Shown: positions 17,505 through 26,367 of the stretch, piece by piece
How positions within the stretch are numbered: the first letter of the stretch is position 1
Layout of the letters: each line of letters begins with the position of its first letter
NCBI RefSeq assembly: GCF_001598435.1
Contig: NZ_BCYY01000003.1
Span: forward strand, 1 to 64,000
Source: Sphingomonas pituitosa NBRC 102491
Lineage (GTDB): Bacteria; Pseudomonadota; Alphaproteobacteria; Sphingomonadales; Sphingomonadaceae
DNA length: 64,000 bases
Direction: 5' to 3'
Made by a program: the position numbers and the translations under genes
The notes under the pieces: generated by a model
Told to the model about the DNA's origin: nothing
The model's input: only the letters and a program-made list of their open reading frames with translations
Database searches by the model: none

Positions 17505-17633
17505 GTCGCAAGTCCTTTCCGTCAGCCGCGGCGCGCCTTGGCCGCAGGGACGTACTGGGCCCATCGCCGATTCCGAAACAGCCGAATAAGGTCGAACGGA
17601 ACGATCGATGAAATCGAACAGTTCGGCCGCACC

Positions 17634-18563
17634 TCAGGCAGCGCGGTCGAGCAGCAGGGCAGCGTTGCCGCGGTAGATGGCGGCACGTGACAGGCCCGGC
17701 GCATCCAGCCTTTCCAGTTCGGCCGCGAAGGTCTTCAGCCCGAAATCGGGCGCCATCGGGAAATCGGTGCCGAACAGGATGTGCGTGGGATCGGCAATCT
17801 GCTCGAGCGCGGCAAAGACAGGCGCGCCGGCCGCCAGCGCCGTATCGTAATAGAAGGCGCGGAACGCCGCCGCCGGATCGCCCACCCGCTCGATCACGCC
17901 GGGCATCATGTTCAGCGACAGCGCGATACGCGGGAACAGATAGGGCAGCGCGCCCCCGGCATGGGAGAGGATGAAGCGGATTGCCGGGAAGCGCGTGAGC
18001 ACGCCCGCGAGGATCAGGCTGGTGGCGGTGCGCGTCGTCTCGAACGGAAATTCCAGCACCGATGCCGGCGCGACGGCGGGCAAGGCGTAGCTCGGCGCGT
18101 TGGGATGGATGAGCACCACCGCACCGCGCCGGTCCAGTTCTTCCCACAGCGGCGTGAACCGGTCGTCGCCCAGATAGGCGCCGTCATAGCTGGTGAACAG
18201 GATGAACCCGTCCGCCTTCAGCGTATCCAGCGCGTGCGACACCTCGGCCAGGCTCGCGTCGATGTCCGGCAGTGGCAGACTGGCAAAGGCGCCGAACCGG
18301 CCCGGATACTGCTGGCGCAGCGCGGCGGCGGCATCATTGCAGTCGCGGGCGACGCGGATCGGATCGGCGATCCTGGGCACCGACGATACCGACAATATGC
18401 CTTCCGCGATCCCGGCCGCGTCCATCATCGCGATCGCCCGCTCCGGCGACCAGTCGGGCGCGCGCTTGTTCGGCATCTGCGCGGCGAGCACGTCCATGCC
18501 GACGGCATCGACATAGGCCTTGGGGAAGAAATGCTGATGCGTGTCGATCTTGCCCGATGCCAT
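17634..18563 (-). CDS. Amidohydrolase-2 family metal-dependent hydrolase/decarboxylase
   Basis: This 309-residue TIM-barrel protein opens with the metal motif DTHQHFFP (HxH), has VLIHPNAPS, ILSHAGGALPYL with metal-binding His, and FGTDFPM with the active-site Asp. These are signatures of the ACMSD/LigW/gamma-resorcylate-decarboxylase branch, which removes CO2 from, or hydrolyses, aromatic ring-derived acids. The ribosome site AAAAAGGAG is clear. It is the last of five same-strand genes likely to form a catabolic operon. The substrate is unknown. Confidence 0.87.
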   Translation of the reverse strand: MASGKIDTHQHFFPKAYVDAVGMDVLAAQMPNKRAPDWSPERAIAMMDAAGIAEGILSVSSVPRIADPIRVARDCNDAAAALRQQYPGRFGAFASLPLPDIDASLAEVSHALDTLKADGFILFTSYDGAYLGDDRFTPLWEELDRRGAVVLIHPNAPSYALPAVAPASVLEFPFETTRTATSLILAGVLTRFPAIRFILSHAGGALPYLFPRIALSLNMMPGVIERVGDPAAAFRAFYYDTALAAGAPVFAALEQIADPTHILFGTDFPMAPDFGLKTFAAELERLDAPGLSRAAIYRGNAALLLDRAA

Positions 18564-18629
18564 GGCACGGACTCCTTTTTGGCCGCCGGACCTCGACCCG
18601 AGGCGCCGGAAGCGGGGAACGGGACAGGC

Positions 18630-19376
18630 CTAGGAAATCTTGTACTGGCCGCCGTCGACGGGAACCGCCTGCCCCGTGATGAAGCCTGCGTCGTCGCTGG
18701 ACAGGAAGCACACCGCGCCGGCGATATCGCTGGGTTCGGCGAAGCGCTTGATCGCCTGCTGCTGCCAGGTCTGGCGCTTGACCTCTTCGGGCATGTCCTG
18801 GGTGAGGCGCGTGTTGGTGATCGCGGGCAGCACGGCGTTCACGGTGATGCCCGAATCCGCCACGTCGTTGGCCAGCCCGCGCACGAAGCCGATCACGCCC
18901 ATCTTCGACGCCATGTAATGGCTCATGCCGGGGATCGCGATGCCGATCGAATTGGACGAGATGTTGACGAAGCGGCCCCAGTTGTTGCGGCGCATCTGCG
19001 GCACGAACTGCTTGGCGCTGAGGAAATGCGAATCCAGGTTGATCGAGAAGGTGCGCTTCCACTGCTCGAAGTCGAGCTCGTCGATGCGCTTGTCGCTGCC
19101 GATGCCCGCATTGTTGACGACGATGTCGGTGCGGCCGAAGCGGTCCTGGACCATCGCATCGATGCGCGCCCAGTCGGCGGCGCTGGTCACGTCGCCGGTG
19201 GCGACCAGGCTCTCGTCGCCGATCCTCCGCGCCGTTTCCTGCGCTTCCTCGATGTCGACGAGCACCAGCCGGGCGCCATGCGCGGCGAGCTTGACGGCGA
19301 TCGCCTGGCCGATGCCGCGCGCCGCGCCGGTGACGATGGCGACACGGCCTTCATGGCTCAATCTTGGGTCGTTCAT
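18630..19376 (-). CDS. Short-chain dehydrogenase/reductase
   Basis: This is a 248-residue classical SDR. The cofactor site is TGAARGIG (about 16-23), with the acidic VDIEEA after strand 2 (NAD preference), then NNAGIG, the catalytic Ser in NISSNSIG, and the YxxxK motif MSHYMASKMGV. It ends with the family-typical GQAVPVDGGQYKIS. It probably oxidises an alcohol or dihydrodiol intermediate of the pathway encoded by its neighbours. The start at 19376 gives the usual SDR length. Confidence 0.93.
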   Translation of the reverse strand: MNDPRLSHEGRVAIVTGAARGIGQAIAVKLAAHGARLVLVDIEEAQETARRIGDESLVATGDVTSAADWARIDAMVQDRFGRTDIVVNNAGIGSDKRIDELDFEQWKRTFSINLDSHFLSAKQFVPQMRRNNWGRFVNISSNSIGIAIPGMSHYMASKMGVIGFVRGLANDVADSGITVNAVLPAITNTRLTQDMPEEVKRQTWQQQAIKRFAEPSDIAGAVCFLSSDDAGFITGQAVPVDGGQYKIS

Positions 19377-19438
19377 GGAAATGCCTTCGCGTTGGGAGAA
19401 AGGTGCGGCGCCAACCCGTGGCAGCGCCGCAGTTTCGG

Positions 19439-20905
19439 TCAGAATGCGTATTGCGGTTCGTTCGCGCTGTGGCGGGCGTTGATCCAGATCGTGTCGCTGA
19501 AATCGTTCATGCAATCCGGCCCGGTGCGGCCCCAGCCGCTGTCGCGCACGCCGCCCAGCGGCACATGCGCTTCGTCGTTGACCGTCGCGGTGTTGACGTT
19601 GACCACGCCGGCCTGGATGCGCGGCGCCAGTTCCAGTCCGCGATAGCTGTCCCCGCTGAGGATCGAGGCAACCAGGCCGTACGACGTGCGGTTGGCGACG
19701 CGAACCGCATCCTCCACCGAATCCACCGGCTCCACGATCACCACCGGCCCGAACGTCTCTTCGTTCGAGATGGTCGCTGCATAAGGCACGTTGGTCAGGA
19801 TGGTCGGGTGGTAGACCTGGCCGTCATGCGTGCCGCCGGTCTCGATCTTGGCGCCCAGCGCCACCGCTTCGGCGATGCCCTTGCTGACCTTCTCGATCGC
19901 CGCCTTGTTGATCAGCGGCCCGATCAGCGTTGCGGGGTTCGACGGGTCACCCATCGGCAGCTGGCGCGCGCGGGCGACGAACTTCTCGAGGAACTTCTCG
20001 TACAGCGGGCGCGCGATGATCACCTTGCGGGTGTTCATGCAGATCTGGCCCTGGTGGAAGAACGCGCCGAACGTGGCGGTGCGTACCGCGAAGTCGATAT
20101 CGACATCGTCGAGCACGATCAGCGGGTTATAGCCGCCCAATTCCAGCACGCTGCGCTTCAGCGTGCGGCCGGCCCGCTCGGCAAGGATGCGCGCGGTGCC
20201 GACGCCGCCGATCAGGTTAATGCAGCGCACATGCGGCGAGGCGAACACCGCGTCCGCAATCGCGCCCGCGCCACCGGGGGCATGCGGCACGACGTTGATG
20301 ACGCCGGCGGGGAAGCCCGCCTCTTCCGCGATCCGCGCCACCATCAGCCCCGCCGAGACCGGCGCGAATTCGGATGGCTTGATGATGACGGTGTTGCCCG
20401 CCGCCAGCGGCCCCAGCGCGGCGCGCCACGACAGGATGTTGGCGCCGTTCCACGGGGTGAAGCAGGCGACCACGCCCAGCGGGCGACGGATGCTCATGGA
20501 GAGCCGGCCTTGGACATCGGTCGGGAAGGTCTCGCCCTTGGGCTGATGCACCCAGCCTGCCGCAGCTTCGAGGTTTTCGACGACGAGCGTCTGCTGGAAC
20601 CGGGCGAAGGAAATCGTGCTGCCGGTTTCGCGCGAAAGGATATCAGCGATCTCGTCGGAGCGTTCGCGGTAGAGGGCGGCGGCCTTCAGGAACAGGGCGG
20701 CACGCTTGGTCGGCGCCATCGCGGCCCATGCCGGAAACGCCGCCTGGGCGGCCTCGATCGCGGCCATGGCATCGGCCTGACCGCCGGATGCGATGCGCGC
20801 CATCAGCTTGCCGCTATAGGGCTCGTGCACGTCGAACCTGGCGCCGTCCGCTGCGTCTATCCATTCGCCACCGGAATACAGGCGGTGGGTTTCGATCTCG
20901 CTCAT
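19439..20905 (-). CDS. NAD(P)-dependent aldehyde dehydrogenase
   Basis: This 488-residue ALDH oxidises an aldehyde to its acid. Motifs are FTPWNGANILSWRAALGPLAAGNTVIIKPSE (cofactor), FASPHVRCINLIGGVGTARILAERAGR, the general base Glu in LELGGYNPLIVLDDVDID, and the nucleophile Cys in FHQGQICMNTRKVI. The ATG at 20905 has a GAAAGG ribosome site; an in-frame TTG two codons upstream is unlikely. It sits between the SnoaL-like and SDR genes in the same operon, downstream of a GMC alcohol oxidoreductase that could supply its aldehyde. Confidence 0.93.
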   Translation of the reverse strand: MSEIETHRLYSGGEWIDAADGARFDVHEPYSGKLMARIASGGQADAMAAIEAAQAAFPAWAAMAPTKRAALFLKAAALYRERSDEIADILSRETGSTISFARFQQTLVVENLEAAAGWVHQPKGETFPTDVQGRLSMSIRRPLGVVACFTPWNGANILSWRAALGPLAAGNTVIIKPSEFAPVSAGLMVARIAEEAGFPAGVINVVPHAPGGAGAIADAVFASPHVRCINLIGGVGTARILAERAGRTLKRSVLELGGYNPLIVLDDVDIDFAVRTATFGAFFHQGQICMNTRKVIIARPLYEKFLEKFVARARQLPMGDPSNPATLIGPLINKAAIEKVSKGIAEAVALGAKIETGGTHDGQVYHPTILTNVPYAATISNEETFGPVVIVEPVDSVEDAVRVANRTSYGLVASILSGDSYRGLELAPRIQAGVVNVNTATVNDEAHVPLGGVRDSGWGRTGPDCMNDFSDTIWINARHSANEPQYAF

Positions 20906-21042
20906 GGTCAACCTTTCAAGCTACGCGGTTGCACGCTCCCGTCGCCGGGATCGCAGTCGATCCCGCCGGGGCGATGGTGTGGGCGGCCAGGCCGCCGATA
21001 AGGGGGACGGTCAGGCGCGCGGGGCGCCCGACCGCGCGGGGA

Positions 21043-21459
21043 TCAGAAGCTGCCGCCGCCCATCGCGGCCAGGAACGCCTGCGGGTTCCAATATTCGCGG
21101 TAGTTGACGATCAGCCCGTCGCGGAACGTCACGAAGGTGGCATAGCGCATCTCATAGGGATTGCCGTTGGCCAGCACCGTGCCCGATGCGCTCCAGTCGG
21201 CGATCGCCACATCGGGATCGTCGGTCGCATGGATCTTCACGCTGGGCAGCGCGCGGATGTCGATCGCATCGGGATAGCCGCGAAGATATTCGTAGAGCGC
21301 GGCGCGGCCCTCGATCCGCGCGGGCGCGCCCGGGGGTGCGAAGGGAAACTCGGCGACGACGTCCTCGGCGCAAAGCTCGGTCCAGCCCTTCATGTCCTTG
21401 GCGAGGAAGGCGTCGAGGCTGCGCTGTACGCGCTGCGCGGAGGTGAGCACTTCAGTCAT
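21043..21459 (-). CDS. SnoaL/NTF2-fold protein, 138 aa
   Basis: The fold is shown by an opening helix (AQRVQRSLDAFLAKDMKGWTELCAEDVVAEFPF) and alternating strands ending MRYATFVTFRDGLIVNYREYWNPQAF. This NREYWNP ending is typical of SnoaL-like ester cyclases and ketosteroid-isomerase-like proteins. An AAGGAA ribosome site is 7 bases upstream. It lies 31 bases after the GMC gene. It may isomerise or hydrate a pathway intermediate; no catalytic residues can be assigned with confidence. Confidence 0.85.
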   Translation of the reverse strand: MTEVLTSAQRVQRSLDAFLAKDMKGWTELCAEDVVAEFPFAPPGAPARIEGRAALYEYLRGYPDAIDIRALPSVKIHATDDPDVAIADWSASGTVLANGNPYEMRYATFVTFRDGLIVNYREYWNPQAFLAAMGGGSF

Positions 21460-21490
21460 TGGTTATTCCTTGGTTTCGGGTGCAACAGGT

Positions 21491-23101
21491 TCAGGCGATC
21501 GTGGCGGCGATGCGTTCGGCAAGCATCATCGTCGGGAAGGCGGTGGCAACCGAGGGAACATCCGGCCAGATCGAGGCATCGACCACGCGCAGCCCGGTGA
21601 TGCCGCGCACGCGCCCGTCGATATCGACGACGGCCTTCGGGTCCTTTGATCCGCCCATCGGCACGGTCGAGGTCGGATGCTGATAGGTGAGCACCAAAGC
21701 AGCCAGCGTGGCGTTGATCGCCGCCCGGTCCTTCACCGCCGCGCCGGGGGCGAGTTCGCCGCCGATCATGTCGGCAAACGGCTTGTTGCGGGCGATGTCG
21801 CGGATCATCTCGACGCCGTCGACCAGCCGCTCGCGGTCGCTCGCGTCTTTCAGGAAGCCCAGGTCGATCACCGGCGCCGCATGGGGATCGCGGCTGTTGA
21901 TGGTAAGCGAGCCGATCGAGCGCGGGCGTACCAGCGCGGCGAACAGCAGGAACATCGGCGGCGCCTTGGGATCTTCGGGCAGGGTTGCGGTGCTGATGTT
22001 GAGATCGGCCTCGTCGCCCAGCGCATGGCCCGATGCGGTCCACAGCATCGCGCCGATCGGCGGATAGGGCAGCCCCACCGCTTCCTTGCGGATCGACCAT
22101 ACGGTCGGCACCAGCGGATGGTCCTGCAACTGGCGGCCCACCGGCAGATCGGCGACCACCGGGATGCCCAGCCCGCGCAGCGTGGCCGCCGGGCCGATGC
22201 CGGACCGCATCAGGATCGCGGGGCTGACATAGGTGCCGGCGGACAGGATCACCTCGCCGGCGGTGACGACCTCGCCGCCCGCCAGCCGCACGCCGGTGGC
22301 GCGGCTGCCCTGCATCACCACCGCGTCGACCAGCGTCTGGTCGCGGATCGTCAGGTTCGGGCGCGCGCGTACCGCGTCGCCCAGCAGCGTCATGCCGGTG
22401 TTCAGCCGCACGCCCATCCGGGTGTTCATCACATAGGGCCCGACGCCCAGCGGACGCTCGGTCGCGAACCCGGCCGAGCGGGCATGGCCGGCGGCGAGCG
22501 CGGAGGCGATGAAGGCGCGGTGCTGGTCGGAGATTTCCTCCTCGCCCAGCTGGTGCACCGGGAACGGGCCGTCATGCCCCTCCCCGCCCGTACCCGAGGT
22601 CCGCTCGAGCGACTTGTAGAAGGGGTGCGTCGCGTCCCAGCTAAGCGCCGCAAGATCATGGTTCCGCGCCCAGCGGTCGTGGTCGTTCTTCGGCAGGCGC
22701 ATCGCCACCGCACCGTTGATCGCCGAAGAGCCGCCGAGCACCTTGCCGCGGTTGAGCGGGATCTTGCGGCCCAGCACGCCGGGCTCGCTCTGGAAACCCC
22801 AGTCATGCTGCGCATCGCCGCCGACCAGGTCCTGGCGCCGCACCGCATCGGGATAGGCGTTGGGCGGATAGGCCTTGCCCGCTTCGATCAGCAGCACCCG
22901 GCGGGCGGGATCGGCGCTCAGCCGGTTGGCGAGCACGGCGCCTGCGGAACCGCCGCCGACGATGATGACGTCGAAGTTGCCACGCCCCGCGGTTTTCGCT
23001 TCCGCTGCACCGGCCGTGACCAGCGCGAGCGTTGCAGCCCCACCGGCAAGAACATCGCGCCTGTCCAGGCGGTTCTTCGACATTTCATCATCAGAGCGCA
23101 T
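21491..23101 (-). CDS. GMC-family flavin oxidoreductase with Tat signal
   Basis: The product is 536 aa. I chose the ATG at 23101 because AAGGAC lies before it; the internal ATG at 23083 (MSKNRLDRRD) is the alternative. A twin-arginine signal (LDRRDVLAGGAATLALVTAGAAEA) precedes the FAD-binding motif (NFDVIIVGGGSAGAVLANRLS). RGKVLGGSSAING and the C-terminal QHPTSTVPMGG carry the GMC signatures, including the active-site His. In place of the usual second His/Asn (GNPN...) it reads PSVATAFPTMM, so that partner appears missing. Family members oxidise primary alcohols or polyethers. It is the first gene of the catabolic operon and is probably exported folded. Confidence 0.9.
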   Translation of the reverse strand: MRSDDEMSKNRLDRRDVLAGGAATLALVTAGAAEAKTAGRGNFDVIIVGGGSAGAVLANRLSADPARRVLLIEAGKAYPPNAYPDAVRRQDLVGGDAQHDWGFQSEPGVLGRKIPLNRGKVLGGSSAINGAVAMRLPKNDHDRWARNHDLAALSWDATHPFYKSLERTSGTGGEGHDGPFPVHQLGEEEISDQHRAFIASALAAGHARSAGFATERPLGVGPYVMNTRMGVRLNTGMTLLGDAVRARPNLTIRDQTLVDAVVMQGSRATGVRLAGGEVVTAGEVILSAGTYVSPAILMRSGIGPAATLRGLGIPVVADLPVGRQLQDHPLVPTVWSIRKEAVGLPYPPIGAMLWTASGHALGDEADLNISTATLPEDPKAPPMFLLFAALVRPRSIGSLTINSRDPHAAPVIDLGFLKDASDRERLVDGVEMIRDIARNKPFADMIGGELAPGAAVKDRAAINATLAALVLTYQHPTSTVPMGGSKDPKAVVDIDGRVRGITGLRVVDASIWPDVPSVATAFPTMMLAERIAATIA

Positions 23102-23516
23102 TCTATGGTCCTTGCTCATCGGCCACGCCGGTGGAGATACTCTTGCTCGACGCACCAGAGCCCCCTTCGAAAAGGAGCGAATGCCTTTCGAACGGGAGCT
23201 TCAAACTGGATCGTTTCAAGCGCGATCTGGTGGTGCCACGGCGGCTCGCACCGAAGAAGCCGCTATTATTCGATGGCTATCATCGGCCCGGCCGATGGAG
23301 CGACATCCGCGGGCACGGCCGCTCGTCCGCTGGCCCTCCAAGCCTGGACAGGCTCCCATTTCAGCCACCACGCGTTGCGACCGTGTTTGCCCGAACGGGG
23401 CCGCATGCTTCCGGCATGTGCCGGGCACCGTCCCGGGCTCCTTCCGGGGTCCAGCAGGAGGGCATGTGGCGGCGCGGCTCGCCGCCCTCGCCCTTTGGTT
23501 CTAGTGGGTCCCGGCC
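23102..23516. promoter_or_regulatory. Upstream region of the GMC operon (415 bases)
   Basis: No convincing gene is present. It contains two spaced TTCGAA words (around 23166 and 23188, on both strands) and, at 23501-23520, a motif shared with 31101-31120. It probably holds the promoter for the leftward GMC operon and the end of the response-regulator transcript. Confidence 0.4.
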
Positions 23517-23520
23517 CTAG
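23501..23520. promoter_or_regulatory. Shared 20-base motif, copy 1
   Basis: CTAGTGGGTCCCGGCCCTAG here matches CCTATGGGTCCCGGTCCTAG at 31101-31120 at 16 of 20 positions. This copy has CTAG at both ends and overlaps the response-regulator stop codon. It could be a binding site for that LuxR-type regulator (inference). Confidence 0.35.
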
Positions 23521-24095
23521 AGCGCCAATGCTATCAGTTGCGCCAGTCCGTTCGCACCCGTCTTCGCCAACACGGCGGCACGATGATCCTCGACGGTCTT
23601 CGGGCTGAGGCCGAGCAAGCCGGCTACCACCTTGTTGCTGTGTCCCTTGACCAGAAGGTCGAACACCTGCCGTTCTCGTGGCGTCAGGGCTCGGGTGCGG
23701 GCGAGCGCCGATCGCCGCCGGGAGGCCCATTCGACTCCCTCCTCGACCGCAGCAACGAGCCGGTCCTCGTCGATCGGCTTCTCGAGATAGTCGAGCCCGC
23801 CATAGCGGCGGACGGAGTCGACGGCGTTGGCGGTCGTCGGCCAGGCGGTCATGAAGATGATGGCGGCGGCGGGGTCGATCGCCCGAATCGCGTCCGCCAG
23901 GCCGAAGCCGTCGAGATCGCCCATCATCACGTCGGTGACGATGCACGCCGCCGGCGCCTCCGAATAGAATCGGAGCAGCATGGCCGGGTCCAGGAATGCC
24001 TCTGCCGCAAAGCCGTGCCGCCGCAGCAGGCGCGCGACGCTCGCGCCGAGATCCGCATCGTCATCGACCACGTAGACGGGGCCCTTGTCGGTCAT
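23517..24095 (-). CDS. LuxR/FixJ-type response regulator
   Basis: This is a 192-residue two-component regulator. The receiver domain has the acidic pocket DDD (11-13), phospho-acceptor Asp55 (CIVTDVMMGD), and Lys106 (DYLEKPID). The C-terminal LuxR-type helix-turn-helix is LTPRERQVFDLLVKGHSNKVVAGLLGLSPKTVEDHRA. Its start overlaps the kinase stop as ATGA, so the pair is translationally coupled. It probably activates nearby promoters; candidates are the GMC operon and the divergent four-gene exported-protein operon. Confidence 0.93.
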   Translation of the reverse strand: MTDKGPVYVVDDDADLGASVARLLRRHGFAAEAFLDPAMLLRFYSEAPAACIVTDVMMGDLDGFGLADAIRAIDPAAAIIFMTAWPTTANAVDSVRRYGGLDYLEKPIDEDRLVAAVEEGVEWASRRRSALARTRALTPRERQVFDLLVKGHSNKVVAGLLGLSPKTVEDHRAAVLAKTGANGLAQLIALAL

Positions 24096-25681
24096 ACGGC
24101 TTCTCCAAAGCGCGGCAGCGTGACCGTAGCCCGCATGACGTTCGAAAGGCGCTCGCGCACAAGGGTGCCGCCATGGGCTTCCAGGATCGCGCGGGCGATG
24201 TGCGTCCCCACGCCCATACCCTCTGCGACGTGCGGCGTGCCGGTGCAGCGATTGGCTACCACGATCCGCGCGCGCGATGCCTCGCGGCTTACCTTGAGCT
24301 CCACCCGTCCGTCCTCGCAGGCCTGGATGGCGTTGCGCAGCAGATTGATGATCGCCTGCGCCAGCTCCACCTCCTGCCCGAGGACGACGAGGTCGGGATC
24401 GATCGGCGCGATCGACAGCGCTACGCCCGCGGCCTTCGCTTCGGGTGCGGCGAGCGCGGCAACGCTTTCGATCAGGGCGGCGACCGGCAGCGGGCTGGGC
24501 TCGTCTGCAGCGCGACCGCCGAAACGACGCAGGCGCCGGACGAGCCCCGCAAGCGTGGTTGCCTTGCGATCGATCAGCGCGCTGCTGGCGGCGACCTCCG
24601 GGTCCGCATCGCGGGTGATCGCGTGCAGATGCCGCGCTTCGATCGCGAGCGTCGAGAGCGGCTGGCTGATTTCGTGGATGACCGCGACCGACATCGCCCG
24701 CAAGGTCTTGAGCCGCTCCGCCTGGAAGAGCAGCCGGTCGCGCCGCTCGAGATCCCGTCGGGCGCGACGCTGCGCTTCGGCGAAGCTGCCCGCCAGATAG
24801 CCGACGACGGCAAGGCTCGCCAAATGAAGGTGCAGGACCAGCCGGTCCCCCGTGGAAAGCGCGCCGGCGGAACGATGCAATGTCAGCAGGAGCGTCAGCG
24901 CGATCGCGATCCAGGCCGCACCGCGCCCGAAGCGCATTCCGATCCACACGACCGCCAGCAGAGTGAGCGTCGTGGCGTCTCCCAGACCGATTTGCTGGAG
25001 CAGGTTGCCAGCCGCCAGGGCGGCGCCCAGCACCAGACTTGCTTCGAGTGCCGCCGCAGGCGGCGGCGGCTTGGGCGGCGAATCGCGACCGGTGACCAGG
25101 TCGCCGATCCAGAGCACCGGCGGGCCGACGCTGAGCACGCCGAGCAGATCTCCGACCGTGAACGCCGCCAGCGACTCGACCACCTCCCGCGCGCCCCTCA
25201 CGCCGGTGAGTTCGGGCAGGTACAGCGCCTGCGGCAGCGCGAAGAGTGCTGCCACGAACGGGGCGAAGAAGGTGGCGAGGCCGAAGGGCATCGGCGCGAT
25301 CAGCACGTTCGCGCGCGTGCCGCCGGCAAGCCACCGGATCACCGCGACGGTAAGGCCATAGGCAAGTACGGGGCGGACGACGCCGAAGACGGCCATCGCC
25401 AGATCGGGCATGCCGAACCAGAGCAGGCCGCTCGCCGCATCGCTCGCCAGTTCGACAAGCGCGACCCAGGGAAGCAGTCGCGGCCCTGCGCGCCACAGCA
25501 GCGCGAGCCGCAGCCCGGCAGCAGGGAACCAGAGCGAGTAGAAACCACGCCCGCCCCAGAAGCCCGCCACCCAATGCGCAAGGGCGAAGCCCACGGCATA
25601 CAGCGCCAGCAGCAGCCAGTCCCAGCGGCGCGGGCACAGGAAGGAAACGACACGCAAGAACAGGTTCGTCGAGGTCGGCAT
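24092..25681 (-). CDS. MASE1-type membrane sensor histidine kinase
   Basis: The product is 529 aa. Residues 20-300 carry about eight hydrophobic helices with MASE1-like features (FYSLWFPAAGLRLALLW near 47-63). Cytoplasmic HisKA follows with phospho-acceptor His336 (VIHEISQPLSTLAIEA), then an ATPase domain with an intact N box (NLLRNAIQA) and a G2-like segment GMGVGTHIARAILEAHGG. The usual DxGxG of the G1 box is replaced by ANRCTGTP, an unusual nucleotide site. It is divergent from the lipoprotein operon across 188 bases. The signal is unknown. Confidence 0.9.
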   Translation of the reverse strand: MPTSTNLFLRVVSFLCPRRWDWLLLALYAVGFALAHWVAGFWGGRGFYSLWFPAAGLRLALLWRAGPRLLPWVALVELASDAASGLLWFGMPDLAMAVFGVVRPVLAYGLTVAVIRWLAGGTRANVLIAPMPFGLATFFAPFVAALFALPQALYLPELTGVRGAREVVESLAAFTVGDLLGVLSVGPPVLWIGDLVTGRDSPPKPPPPAAALEASLVLGAALAAGNLLQQIGLGDATTLTLLAVVWIGMRFGRGAAWIAIALTLLLTLHRSAGALSTGDRLVLHLHLASLAVVGYLAGSFAEAQRRARRDLERRDRLLFQAERLKTLRAMSVAVIHEISQPLSTLAIEARHLHAITRDADPEVAASSALIDRKATTLAGLVRRLRRFGGRAADEPSPLPVAALIESVAALAAPEAKAAGVALSIAPIDPDLVVLGQEVELAQAIINLLRNAIQACEDGRVELKVSREASRARIVVANRCTGTPHVAEGMGVGTHIARAILEAHGGTLVRERLSNVMRATVTLPRFGEAV

Positions 25682-25720
25682 TCCGCTGCCTGTGGCAGCT
25701 GCCTCCTTGCGCCAGAACCC

Positions 25721-25760
25721 GGAAAATACCCGGTCCCCGGAGGAGGGGCGGGTTTTTTCC
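25721..25760. promoter_or_regulatory. Long inverted repeat in the divergent kinase/lipoprotein promoter region
   Basis: GGAAAATACCCG (25721-25732) pairs with CGGGTTTTTTCC (25749-25760), allowing one small bulge, around a GC-rich loop. It sits between divergent transcription units and could be a regulator site, or a leader hairpin on either transcript. Confidence 0.4.
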
Positions 25761-25869
25761 GGATAGGCCGAACGGAGCCCGCTGCGTAGTCGAGCGGCGG
25801 ACCTGATCGTCCGTTCGTCTCGCGATCCGCCGGCAGGGGGCCTGGCTGTCGCAGGCATGGGGAGAATCG

Positions 25870-26352
25870 ATGAACCTGCGCCTTTCGGCTTCCGCCTTGC
25901 TGCTGCTGGCGGCGTGCTCGAACACGACCGACCCGGCGCACAAGGGCGCCGGGCTCTCCGAAGTGCGCGCCGAAATCGCGGCGCACAATTACGGCACCGC
26001 CGCGGAGCATGCGCGCAAACTCGCGCAGCGCATGCAGGCAAATGCCGACGTGCAGTTCGAACTGGCGCGCGCGGAGGCGTTGCTTGGCAATCAGGGTGCC
26101 GCGTTCGACGCGCTGGACGCGGCGGTTCGTGCGGGATTGCCGAACGTGGCGGCAGCACTTGCCGACCCCGCGTTCAACGGGATCCGCGAGACGGAGCGCT
26201 TCGCCGCGATCGAGGCTCGGGCTTCGCCGGCCGGCCGCCGCGCCGAGCACCTCACCGCAGGGGAAGGCCCGGATCAAGTCTCGATCACGACCGACGCCCA
26301 GGGGCGCGACACGGTCCGGGCCGGCAACATCATCCTCGACACCGACTTCTAA
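25870..26352 (+). CDS. Lipoprotein with TPR-like repeats, 160 aa
   Basis: The N-terminus MNLRLSASALLLLAACSN is a lipoprotein signal with the lipobox AAC, lipidated at about Cys16. The body (EVRAEIAAHNYGTAAEHARKLAQRMQANADVQFELARAEALLGNQGAAFDALDAAVRAG) contains tetratricopeptide-type helical pairs, ending with the common TPR end-piece that mentions ADPAFNGIRETERFAAI. The last 35 residues are a polar tail. It is the first of four same-strand genes whose products are all predicted to be exported, so it may be an outer-membrane scaffold for the others. I know no named family for the whole set. Confidence 0.82.
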   Translation: MNLRLSASALLLLAACSNTTDPAHKGAGLSEVRAEIAAHNYGTAAEHARKLAQRMQANADVQFELARAEALLGNQGAAFDALDAAVRAGLPNVAAALADPAFNGIRETERFAAIEARASPAGRRAEHLTAGEGPDQVSITTDAQGRDTVRAGNIILDTDF

Positions 26353-26367
26353 GTTCCGGAGCCTTTC

